Shown: positions 16,287-23,129 of the stretch, piece after piece
Layout: every line of letters begins with the position of its first letter
Numbering within the stretch: the first letter of the stretch is position 1
Source of the DNA: JBBROS01 sp963752225
Lineage (GTDB): Bacteria; Pseudomonadota; Alphaproteobacteria; Acetobacterales; Acetobacteraceae
Length of the DNA: 64,000 nt
Assembly: GCA_963752225.1 (NCBI GenBank)
Contig: CAVVXS010000007.1
Coordinates: 310,001-374,000 of the forward strand
Direction: 5' to 3'
Notes under the pieces: generated by a model
What the model was told of the DNA's origin: nothing
What the model saw: the letters and a program-made list of their open reading frames with translations, nothing else
Database searches by the model: none
Program-made: the position numbers and the translations under genes

Positions 16287-17167
16287 CTAGGTCCTGAACT
16301 CATAAACTGCTTGGCGCGACGCGGGGCGGGGTGATTCAACGTGGCCGGAGGTGCCGCGATGACCCCGCGCCGTTACGAACTGAGCGATTTCGAATGGTCC
16401 ATCATCGAGCCGCTGCTGCCAAACAAGCCGCGCGGCGTCCCGCGGGTGGATGACCGGCGGGTGTTGAACGGCATCTACTGGCGGATGCGGACCGGCTCGC
16501 CTTGGGCCGACATCCCCGAGCGCTACGGGCCGCCGACGACCTGCTACAACCGTTTCGTGCGCTGGGCCAGGCTCGGCGTGTGGGACCGCATCTTCGCGGC
16601 CGTCTCGCAGGCCTATGACGGCGACCTGCAGGCGATCGACGCCTCTTCGATCCGGGTGCATCAGCATGGCGGCAACGTCAAAAAGGGGGCCCGCACGCCA
16701 CCCCAGCCGAGGCTCGGGACCACGCTCGAGCCGAGTGCATGGGGCGTTCGCGCGGCGGCCTGACCACCAAGATCCACGCGCTTGTGGATGCGAACGGGAT
16801 GCCGATCGCGATCAAGCTGACCGAGGGTCAGGCGCATGACGGGCGCAGCGCCGCCGACATGCTCGACGGTTTGCAAGCGGGGCAGATCCTGCTCGGTGAT
16901 CGCGCCTATGACAGCAACGCCCTGCGCGAGAGCATGACCGCACAAGGGGTGTGGGCGAATATCCGGCCGATGGACCATCGGCTCGATCCGCCCGTGTTCA
17001 GCTCCTTCCTGTATCGCTACAGGAACCTGGTCGAGCGCTTCTTCAACAAGCTCAAACATTACCGCGCGATCGCCACCCGATACGAAAAGCGGGCTGCCCA
17101 CTATCTCGCCCTCGTCAAACTCGCAGCCATCCGGATCTGGTTGAAACATAATGAGTTGGTGTCCTAG
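16287..17167 (+). mobile_element. IS5-family (IS427 group) insertion sequence
   Basis: The element lies between CTAG copies at 16287-16290 and 17164-17167. Its ends are short inverted repeats: the left side reads AGGTCCTGAACTCAT, and the right side, inverted, AGGACACCAACTCAT. It was inserted at the CTAG produced by the right end of the IS701 element, so it is younger than that element. It carries a transposase in two overlapping frames whose stop codon TAG is part of the right-hand CTAG. Confidence 0.82.
16359..17167 (+). CDS. IS5-family transposase, made by -1 frameshift
   Basis: The first frame starts at ATG 16359 behind GGAGG: Tyr-Glu-Leu-Ser-Asp-Phe-Glu-Trp, Leu-Asn-Gly-Ile-Tyr-Trp-Arg-Met-Arg-Thr-Gly-Ser-Pro-Trp, Asp-Ala-Ser-Ser-Ile-Arg-Val-His-Gln-His. 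The second frame gives Met-Gly-Arg-Ser-Arg-Gly-Gly-Leu-Thr-Thr-Lys-Ile-His, Leu-Gly-Asp-Arg-Ala-Tyr-Asp, and Arg-Asn-Leu-Val-Glu-Arg-Phe-Phe-Asn. A slippery AAAAAGGGGG at about 16680 allows a -1 shift that joins them through a short linker into one DDE transposase. This arrangement is normal for the IS427 group, so the element looks functional. Confidence 0.82.
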
Positions 17168-17718
17168 TTGGTGGAGGCAGCAGGTCCGGCAGGTTCTCCC
17201 TTCCACGCCGCAGGATTCTCGCCTGACCGAAGCCCGATCGCCTTGGCGCTCGCCAAAATTCGCTTCATACGGCCACCCAGGCGGTAAGCTGTCTCAGTCT
17301 TGGTCGTCCAGATCGGCTCCAGCACCGCTCGGATATGTGCCGTCGTGAAATCATTCACGGGCATGTCACCCAGCATCGGGTACACGTACATAGCAAGCGT
17401 CGACCGCCGCTGGGCGCGGTGAACCGGATTGTTCCAGCCAGGCTCTTGGGATTGGACGAAGTTTTCGCCGATCTCATGGAATGCCTGGGTTTCGGCCTTC
17501 CGCTGCAATAGCGCGCTTCGCGCCTCGACGGCATCCACGCCCGAGCGGATGGGTTGGCGAGCCGTGACTGCCGCCTCGCGCTTCGGCAAGCGTGACATTT
17601 GCGAGGCTGCCTAGGCCCATGTCGCGGACTTTCCCACCCGGCATCTTGAGACGCAGCAGCCACGCGCGCGAGCCGTTCGGGCGGACATTCAAGTAGAGCC
17701 CGTCCCCGTCGCCGTAGC
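17168..17718 (-). pseudogene. tyrosine integrase, middle piece
   Basis: The middle part of the integrase reads Asp-Gly-Asp-Gly-Leu-Tyr-Leu-Asn-Val-Arg-Pro-Asn-Gly-Ser-Arg-Ala-Trp, then Met-Gly-Leu-Gly-Ser-Leu-Ala-Asn-Val-Thr-Leu-Ala-Glu-Ala-Arg (arm-binding DUF4102 domain). After a frameshift at about 17570 come Ala-Val-Glu-Ala-Arg-Ser-Ala and the SAM-like core-binding domain (Val-Tyr-Pro-Met-Leu-Gly-Asp-Met-Pro-Val, Ala-Lys-Ala-Ile-Gly-Leu-Arg). A second shift near 17200 precedes Asn-Leu-Pro-Asp-Leu-Leu-Pro-Pro-Pro-Thr. IS256 bounds it on one side and the IS5/IS701 pair on the other. Confidence 0.85.
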
Positions 17719-19119
17719 GGGTGCCGTCGTGAAGGTGGTGGAATCGTGTGGCGGCGTAGTCTCCGGTTCGTTGCAACGAGCCAGTCCGGCGTTGACGCGC
17801 CGGTGGAGACCACGCCGTGGAGCAGAATAGCACGACAAGTGAGACAGCCGACACGACGCTGTTTGCAGGCGGCGCCTGGTTCGACCCGATCGAGGCCGGC
17901 ATCCGGGAGCGGATCCGCGGGTTCATCGGCGAGCTTTTGGAGCAGGAGCTGACAACAGCGCTGGGGCGCGGCCGTCACGAGCGCGCGCCGGACACGCCGA
18001 AGGGCTATCGGCATGGCACGCGCGAGCGGCAGCTCACCGGCAGCTTCGGCCCGATCGAGCTGAGCGTGCCGCGCGCCCGCTTGGCGGCGCCGGACGGCGG
18101 CATTCAGGAGTGGCGCAGCGCGGTGCTGCCCCGCTACGCCCGGATGACGCGGCAGATCGAGGCGCTGATTGCCGGCGCCTACCTGGCCGGCACCAACACC
18201 AGGCGGGTCAAGCGCGCGCTGGGCGCCCTGTTCCGTGGCACAGTGGGCAAGGACGTGGTGAGCCGGACCTGGCGCAAGGTGCGCACGGACTGGGAGGCCT
18301 GGAGCAAGCGCGATCTGGCCGGCGAGGACATCGTGCGGCTGATCCTGGACGGCACGGTCGTGCGGGTCCGGCTCGACCGCAAGGCGACCAACCTGTCGCT
18401 GCTGGTTGTGCTCGGCGTGCGGCGTGACGGGCAAAAGGTGCTGCTGTCGATCCGCAACATGGCCGGCGAGAGCGAGGCGGCCTGGCGGGCGGTGCTGGAC
18501 GACCTGATCGCCCGCGGCCTGCGCACGCCGGAGTTCCTGATCACCGACGGCGCGGCCGGCCTCGAGCGGGCGCTGGCAGCTCTGTGGCCTGCGGTGCCGG
18601 CCCAGCGCTGCACGGTGCACAAGCATCGCAACCTGCTGGCGCACGCGCCAGACGCGCTGCACGACGAGGTCTCGGCCGACTACACGGACATGATCTATGC
18701 CACGAGCGCCAAGGAAGTGGAGCAGCGCCGCCGGGCGTTCCTGCGCAAGTGGCGACTGCGCTGCCCGGCGGTGGCGGCGAGCCTGGAGGAGGCCGGTGAG
18801 CGCCTGTTTGCCTTTCTCCGGCTGCCCTCCAGCCAGTGGCGATCGGCACGGACCACAAACGCGATCGAGCGGCTGCATGAGGAATTCAAACGTCGGATCA
18901 AGACGCAGACCGTGCTGCCGTCAGCCGAGACCGCGGCGATGCTGTTCTGGGCGTTGCTGGCGTCGGGCCAGATCACCATGCGCAAGGTCGACGGCTGGCA
19001 AACCCTTGCCGAGCCGATCGCCGCCGCCGTTCCGGTTGACCTCGCCGCCTGACCCGAGCCAACCTCACCACGCCGGAGACGCCGATCAGGCCATTCCAAC
19101 ACAAGTCGCTACGCCACCC
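17719..19119 (+). mobile_element. IS256-family insertion sequence
   Basis: A complete 1.4-kb element with ends GGGTGCCGTCGTGA (left) and, inverted, GGGTGGCGTAGCGA (right). It is flanked by a perfect eight-base target duplication, GCCGTAGC, at 17711-17718 and 19120-19127. The duplicated bases lie in the integrase gene, and removing the element plus one copy restores Lys-Pro-Gly-Arg-Tyr-Gly-Asp-Gly-Asp-Gly in frame. The perfect duplication suggests a rather recent insertion. It contains one intact transposase gene. Confidence 0.92.
17817..19052 (+). CDS. IS256-family (mutator type) transposase
   Basis: A single uninterrupted frame of 411 residues from GTG 17817. Family landmarks are Gly-Arg-Gly-Arg-His-Glu-Arg and Gly-Tyr-Arg-His-Gly-Thr-Arg-Glu-Arg near the N terminus, and Leu-Ile-Leu-Asp-Gly-Thr-Val-Val-Arg-Val (first Asp). 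Then come Phe-Leu-Ile-Thr-Asp-Gly-Ala-Ala-Gly-Leu (second Asp), Ala-Gln-Arg-Cys-Thr-Val-His-Lys-His-Arg-Asn and Thr-Asn-Ala-Ile-Glu-Arg-Leu-His-Glu-Glu-Phe-Lys-Arg-Arg (catalytic Glu). The length is normal and no lesion is visible, so this enzyme should be active. The Ser/Thr-rich first 20 residues suggest the true start could be slightly downstream. Confidence 0.93.
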   Translation: MEQNSTTSETADTTLFAGGAWFDPIEAGIRERIRGFIGELLEQELTTALGRGRHERAPDTPKGYRHGTRERQLTGSFGPIELSVPRARLAAPDGGIQEWRSAVLPRYARMTRQIEALIAGAYLAGTNTRRVKRALGALFRGTVGKDVVSRTWRKVRTDWEAWSKRDLAGEDIVRLILDGTVVRVRLDRKATNLSLLVVLGVRRDGQKVLLSIRNMAGESEAAWRAVLDDLIARGLRTPEFLITDGAAGLERALAALWPAVPAQRCTVHKHRNLLAHAPDALHDEVSADYTDMIYATSAKEVEQRRRAFLRKWRLRCPAVAASLEEAGERLFAFLRLPSSQWRSARTTNAIERLHEEFKRRIKTQTVLPSAETAAMLFWALLASGQITMRKVDGWQTLAEPIAAAVPVDLAA

Positions 19120-19182
19120 GCCGTAGCGCCCGGGCTTTATCGCATGGCGCGCCTTTAGCGTTGTCAGCTTGTGCGTCGCCAT
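19120..19182 (-). pseudogene. tyrosine integrase, N-terminal piece
   Basis: The first 21 codons of the integrase, from ATG 19182: Ala-Thr-His-Lys-Leu-Thr-Thr-Leu-Lys-Ala-Arg-His-Ala-Ile-Lys-Pro-Gly-Arg-Tyr-Gly. It ends in the target duplication of the IS256 element, and its continuation starts at 17718. The tRNA-like end at 19317-19340 lies about 135 bases before the start codon, the usual place for the attachment site of such an integrase. Confidence 0.8.
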
Positions 19183-19307
19183 CCATGGTCCCCTTCTCGG
19201 TCCCATTCCCGATCACGAATTATACGACGCACATCAATGGAGTACCGAGGCTACACGAGCCAAGAGATTGTTGTATAACAACGCTTTAATGCTGAACGGA
19301 GCACAAT

Positions 19308-19340
19308 GGAGAGGACGTTCGAATCCCACCCTCTCCGCCA
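19308..19340 (+). other. tRNA-Ser 3' end, probable integrase attachment site
   Basis: The sequence GTTCGAATCCCACCCTCTCC followed by GCCA (19317-19340) is the T-arm right side, acceptor strand and CCA end of a bacterial serine tRNA. No complete tRNA is present: the anticodon and D arms are absent. GGAGAGG at 19308-19314 can pair with CCTCTCC of the acceptor strand, as if the tRNA middle had been deleted, or by chance. tRNA 3' ends are the usual targets of P4-type integrases, and the integrase start lies next to it. Confidence 0.7.
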
Positions 19341-19378
19341 ACGACACCGCCGCTCCTGACCCGATCCTGGCGAGCCGC

Positions 19379-19485
19379 CTGGAGCACTTCCCGAGTGATT
19401 CGGCTCGGAAGTAGTGCTCTTAAATAAGTCGCTAAACCGACTTAATCCGACCAAACTGATCCGGTTCGGTCGGACGTTGTTCTAG
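19379..19485 (+). repeat. MITE-like palindromic element, copy 2
   Basis: This element aligns along its length with the inverted form of copy 1: a CCCGAG...CTCGG stem, GTAGTGCTCT, an AT-richer centre, a GATCCGGTTCGG stem and a final TCTAG. The left boundary is CTGG instead of CTAG. Its right-end CTAG supplies the TAG stop codon of the minus-strand gene that ends at 19482, so insertion may have shortened that gene. It lacks coding capacity. Confidence 0.75.
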
Positions 19486-20705
19486 CGGACGCGGCCCGGC
19501 GACGGGCCAGACAGGTTGCGGGCAAGCCACTCCTTGTATTCTTGGAACAGCGCATCCTGCGCTTCGGGGGTTTGGGCGGCGTAGCCGGTCCGGTGGAGGA
19601 AGGCGCCGAAGTCCAGGCGTAGCTGCGACTCGCTGATGCCTGCCAGCAGGGCGTCCGCTTCAGCGGTCGGACGAACGGGCGGATTGCTGGCCAACGACTG
19701 CTCAGTCGGCGCCGCGGCAGCCGGATCGGCGTCGGCACCGGGGTTTGCCGCCGGCGCCTCCGTCGTCGGCGCGGCGGCAGGCGTGGCAGTCTCGGCACGC
19801 GCGGTCGCTTGCGGCAGGCTGGTCCCGGTTGCCGTGTCCGCCGGGGAGGAGGACGGCTCAGGAGGCGAGAGCATGAGCAGGAAGGCGGCGGCAATGGCCA
19901 GCAACGCCGTTCCGAGCCCGACCTCGTGCAAGCGCGGCAGGAACGGTTCGGACGAGACGGTCGCCGGCGTGCCGGACGGCTTCGGCGCCAGCTTGGCGGG
20001 CAACCCGGCCCCAGGCGTGAGGTCCTCCACGCCGAAGGACAGTCGAGCCTCCGGCTCCTCCCCGATCGCGGTGGACCCGACCCTGCGCTCCACCGCCCCC
20101 AGCCAAGCCGGCGCCGGCTTCGACGGATCAGGCAGGCGACCATGTCCGGCGGCGGGCGTCGCGCCCTCGTCCAGCGGGATCAGCATGACCGGTTGCGGGC
20201 CGCCGGGTCCAACCAGCCCCGCCGGCGGCAAGAGGTCGAGCAACGCCGGGTCACCGGCCAGCACGAGTTGCAGCGGCGGCAGCGCCCGGTCACGCAGTTC
20301 GATCAAGCGGGCGAGGAACAGGAGCGCGTCCGGCTCGAGGGTATGGGCGTCGTTGATGGCCAAAACGAGCGACAGTTCACCCTCGGCGCGGTTTTTGATC
20401 GCTTCCGTCAGCGCGGCGGCCTCGTCCTCGGCAGCTGGGTCGCCACCCACCTGGACAACCAGGCGCGCCAAGCTCAGCGGCGCTTTCAGCGGATTGCCGA
20501 CCCGCAGGACCGGGCTGACCAAGTCGGCCAAGACGGCGTCGAACGCACGCGTCGTCACGGCTCGTGCGGACCCGGTCAGCACGACCGCACGGCCGCCATC
20601 GCACAGGAACGCGTTGACGCGGCCCGGCATGTCCCTCCCGCCGGGCGGCGGCAAACTGGCGGGTGACGTCATGGGCATCAGCGACGTGGTCGCGGTCTGG
20701 TTCAT
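19482..20705 (-). CDS. GspA/ExeA-like pseudo-ATPase membrane protein
   Basis: From ATG 20705 the 407-residue protein has an AAA-like N-terminal half. Val-Val-Leu-Thr-Gly-Ser-Ala-Arg-Ala-Val-Thr-Thr (residues 41-52) sits where a P-loop would be, but the Gly-Lys-Ser/Thr is missing. A Walker-B-like Leu-Val-Leu-Ala-Ile-Asn-Asp-Ala-His-Thr-Leu (113-123) is followed by Leu-Val-Leu-Ala-Gly-Asp-Pro-Ala-Leu. One transmembrane helix spans about 262-279, then an Ala/Pro/Thr-rich linker and a small C-terminal domain. This is the plan of ExeA/GspA-type proteins, but without ATP binding. It starts five bases after the upstream lipoprotein gene, so the two probably act together at the envelope. The stop lies in a MITE. 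Confidence 0.55.
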   Translation of the reverse strand: MNQTATTSLMPMTSPASLPPPGGRDMPGRVNAFLCDGGRAVVLTGSARAVTTRAFDAVLADLVSPVLRVGNPLKAPLSLARLVVQVGGDPAAEDEAAALTEAIKNRAEGELSLVLAINDAHTLEPDALLFLARLIELRDRALPPLQLVLAGDPALLDLLPPAGLVGPGGPQPVMLIPLDEGATPAAGHGRLPDPSKPAPAWLGAVERRVGSTAIGEEPEARLSFGVEDLTPGAGLPAKLAPKPSGTPATVSSEPFLPRLHEVGLGTALLAIAAAFLLMLSPPEPSSSPADTATGTSLPQATARAETATPAAAPTTEAPAANPGADADPAAAAPTEQSLASNPPVRPTAEADALLAGISESQLRLDFGAFLHRTGYAAQTPEAQDALFQEYKEWLARNLSGPSPGRVR

Positions 20706-20710
20706 CGTTG

Positions 20711-21052
20711 TCACCGTTGCGATGGTGGACAGGGTTCGGCGGTGACGGCCGGCTCGGCGCCGGGCCGCTGCGCTCCGGCCGCCTCCTCTTCCGTGAAGGC
20801 GCGAAACAGCCGCTCCTTCTCGGCGTCGGTCGAGCCGGCCGGCTCGGCAGCGGACGGGCCACAAGATGGCGCGGCGTTGTAGGACGGCTTCTGCTGCGTC
20901 TGTGCCACCCGGGCCGGTCGCGGCGCACGAGGCGCGGCGGCGACCGGACGCAATCTGATCGGTTCGGGTTTCGTGCAAGCGGCCAGTCCCGGAAGCAATC
21001 CAAGAAGCAAGAGGCTCGGGAAGGGACGTGCTTTCAAGCCGAATCCTTTCAA
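20711..21052 (-). CDS. small putative lipoprotein
   Basis: A 113-residue protein with a classical lipoprotein signal: Lys-Ala-Arg-Pro then a Leu-rich segment and lipobox Leu-Pro-Gly-Leu-Ala-Ala-Cys (Cys at about residue 26). The mature part is Pro/Ala/Arg-rich and carries an acidic helix (Ser-Thr-Asp-Ala-Glu-Lys-Glu-Arg-Leu-Phe-Arg-Ala-Phe). It ends five bases before the pseudo-ATPase gene, so the two genes are co-transcribed. No known domain is seen. Anchoring in a membrane facing the periplasm is the only prediction that can be made. Confidence 0.6.
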   Translation of the reverse strand: MKGFGLKARPFPSLLLLGLLPGLAACTKPEPIRLRPVAAAPRAPRPARVAQTQQKPSYNAAPSCGPSAAEPAGSTDAEKERLFRAFTEEEAAGAQRPGAEPAVTAEPCPPSQR

Positions 21053-21435
21053 TCAATCCGCAGCGCCACGTTACCAGCGTGCCATTCGGGGCCCCAACCT
21101 TCCACCGTCCCACCGTCACACCCGATGACGGTCGGCCCGCACCGGCTATTCCCGACCGCAGGCCATCCTAACAATCACTGGAACGTGGCCGTCTTGCGGC
21201 AGCGGCCGCGTTCGCGCGGCGCACCCGCTCAACGGTTCGCGAGGCATTGGGGTGTTCACGGGTGGAGGAATGCCGCGCTCGATATCCTGGTGCTCCGTCC
21301 CGACCGGGGGTGAGATCGGCATCCGGCCCGGCAGGTCCCAGGGGTGGGTCCCGCAGCATCAACGCAGGCGCAAAAGCGGGCGGCGAGTGTTGCTCGAATA
21401 CCACAGGCCGGTTCGGCCCGCGCCGGCCGGCGACG
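21053..21435. other. intergenic stretch without recognisable gene
   Basis: The frames here are short or low in complexity, and none has a convincing start or known motif. The region separates the lipoprotein gene start from the end of the ABC permease gene, both on the minus strand. It must therefore contain the promoter of the lipoprotein pair and the terminator of the ABC operon. Neither could be pinned down by eye. Confidence 0.4.
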
Positions 21436-22299
21436 TCAGTGCTGCTGTTGCTCCTGCCAGCGCAAGAGGTAGCTCTGCAGCCAGCGGATTAGCGCCGACA
21501 GGACCACGCCGACCGTCATCAGCACGAACACCGCCACCATCATCCCGGCCGCCTCGCCGCGTGCTTCCGATTCGATGATCAGCCGGCCGATGCCGAACTC
21601 GGCGCCGATGAACTCGCCGACGATGACGCCGATCAGCGCGAACGAGATCGCCGGCGACAAGGAGGCGAACACCCAGGCCATGGTGGACGGAATGATCACC
21701 GTCCGCGTGATCTGCCACTCCGACGCGCCCAGCAAGCGCGACGCGTTGACGTAGTCGCGGTCCACCGAGCGGGCGCCTTCGAAGGTGTTGAAGAACACGA
21801 GGAACACCACGACGATCCAGGAGGTGGCGATCTTGGACGCGTCGCCGATGCCGAACGCCAGGATGATGATCGGCGCCAAGGCGATGCGCGGGATCGAGTT
21901 CACCGCGGTCACGAACGGCTCGAAGATTTCCGAAAGCCGTCGCGACCGTCCCAGAATCAGGCCGAGCACGACGCCGCTCGTGACGCCGAGCACGAAGCCG
22001 AAGAAGGTGTTCTTCAGCGTGACCGCGACTGCCTTCCACAGATTGTTCTCGTAGCGCCCGAGGCAGGCGGAGAACTCGCCCGAGGTGAGGCTGGTCCAGC
22101 TGCCGGTGCGGTTCTCGAGGCAGCTGAGGCGCAGGAACTGGCGCCAGATCTCGGTCGGCCGCGACACGAAGTAGGGGTCGAGCATGTCCGGGACCGCCCA
22201 GGGTGCGACCGCGCGCAGCGACCAGCCCCATTGCCAGATCGCCAGCACTGCCAGGGTGATGCCGAGCTGCCAGGCCAGCGTCGACAGCCGCCGGGTCAC
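21436..22299 (-). CDS. NitT/TauT-type ABC transporter permease
   Basis: A 287-residue inner-membrane protein with about six helices and the BPD_transp_1 signature Glu-Phe-Ile-Gly-Ala-Glu-Phe-Gly-Ile-Gly-Arg-Leu-Ile followed by a final helix pair. The EAA-type loop reads Asn-Ala-Ser-Arg-Leu-Leu-Gly-Ala-Ser-Glu-Trp-Gln-Ile. It starts with GTG at 22299, overlapping the TGA of the ATPase gene (GTGA), which marks tight coupling. It is the last gene of a three-gene operon: binding protein, ATPase, permease. By family it would transport an anionic or aromatic small molecule of the nitrate/sulfonate/taurine/pyrimidine class; the substrate is not determinable. Confidence 0.88.
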   Translation of the reverse strand: MTRRLSTLAWQLGITLAVLAIWQWGWSLRAVAPWAVPDMLDPYFVSRPTEIWRQFLRLSCLENRTGSWTSLTSGEFSACLGRYENNLWKAVAVTLKNTFFGFVLGVTSGVVLGLILGRSRRLSEIFEPFVTAVNSIPRIALAPIIILAFGIGDASKIATSWIVVVFLVFFNTFEGARSVDRDYVNASRLLGASEWQITRTVIIPSTMAWVFASLSPAISFALIGVIVGEFIGAEFGIGRLIIESEARGEAAGMMVAVFVLMTVGVVLSALIRWLQSYLLRWQEQQQH

Positions 22300-23129
22300 G
22301 TGCTGCGGCCCTTGGCGAACTCCTCGCCGAGCGAGTGCCAGACGCGCGAGAACAACGCCGCATAGGCCGGCGTTTCGCGCAGCGCGACGCCGTCGCGCGG
22401 GCGGGGGAAGTCCACTGGGAAGACGTCCTTGATGCGGCCGGGGCGGGCGGAGAACAGGATGATGCGGTCGGCAAGCGTCAGCGCCTCGCCGAGGTCGTGC
22501 GTGACGAACAGCACGGTCTGCTGCTCCCGCTCCCAGATCCTGAGCAGCACGTCGTGCATGTCGAGCTTGGTGTGGGTGTCGAGCGCGCCGAACGGCTCGT
22601 CCATCAGCAGGATTTCCGGCTCTTTGACCAGCGTCCGCATCAGCGCCGCGCGCTGCCGCATGCCGCCCGACAACGAGGAGGGGTAGGCGTTCTCGAAGCC
22701 GCGCAGCCCGACTCGGGCCACCGCCGCCTCGACCCGGGCGCGGCGCTCGGCGGCCGGCATGCCGGCCAGCTCGAGCCCGTAGCCGATGTTGCCGGCGACC
22801 GTGCGCCAAGGGAACAGCGTGTCCTTTTGGTAAACGTAGCCGACCTGCGGCGTGGTGCGGCCCGGCACCACCGCGCGGCCATCGATGAGCGCTTCCCCGG
22901 ATGTCGGCGCCAGCAGGGTGGCGATCATGTTCAGCACCGTGCTCTTGCCGGAGCCCGACGGGCCGAGCAGGGCCACGAACTCGCCTTCGCGCACCTCGAA
23001 CGAGACGTCCTGCACGGCGTCGATGCGCCGGCCGTCGAGCTGAAACGTCTTGCCGAGGCCGCGCACATCGACGCGGCACGGGCGAGAGCACGCCGGCGCC
23101 GCCGCGTGCGCCGCCGCCTCGGTCAGCAT
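22296..23129 (-). CDS. NitT/TauT-type ABC transporter ATPase
   Basis: A 277-residue ATP-binding subunit with Walker A Gly-Pro-Ser-Gly-Ser-Gly-Lys-Ser-Thr (about residue 54), Q-loop Tyr-Gln-Lys-Asp-Thr-Leu-Phe-Pro-Trp and signature Leu-Ser-Gly-Gly-Met-Arg-Gln-Arg. Walker B is Ile-Leu-Leu-Met-Asp-Glu-Pro-Phe-Gly-Ala-Leu-Asp, with the H-loop His-Asp-Leu-Gly-Glu-Ala. It starts at ATG 23129, where TGATG overlaps the stop of the binding-protein gene. All motifs are intact. It energises import through the permease encoded next to it. Confidence 0.92.
   Translation of the reverse strand: MLTEAAAHAAAPACSRPCRVDVRGLGKTFQLDGRRIDAVQDVSFEVREGEFVALLGPSGSGKSTVLNMIATLLAPTSGEALIDGRAVVPGRTTPQVGYVYQKDTLFPWRTVAGNIGYGLELAGMPAAERRARVEAAVARVGLRGFENAYPSSLSGGMRQRAALMRTLVKEPEILLMDEPFGALDTHTKLDMHDVLLRIWEREQQTVLFVTHDLGEALTLADRIILFSARPGRIKDVFPVDFPRPRDGVALRETPAYAALFSRVWHSLGEEFAKGRST

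Noticed and set aside
21168..21404. A 78-codon minus-strand frame in the gap after the ABC permease
   Set aside because: Low-complexity Pro/Arg/Ala translation, no ribosome site and no motif.
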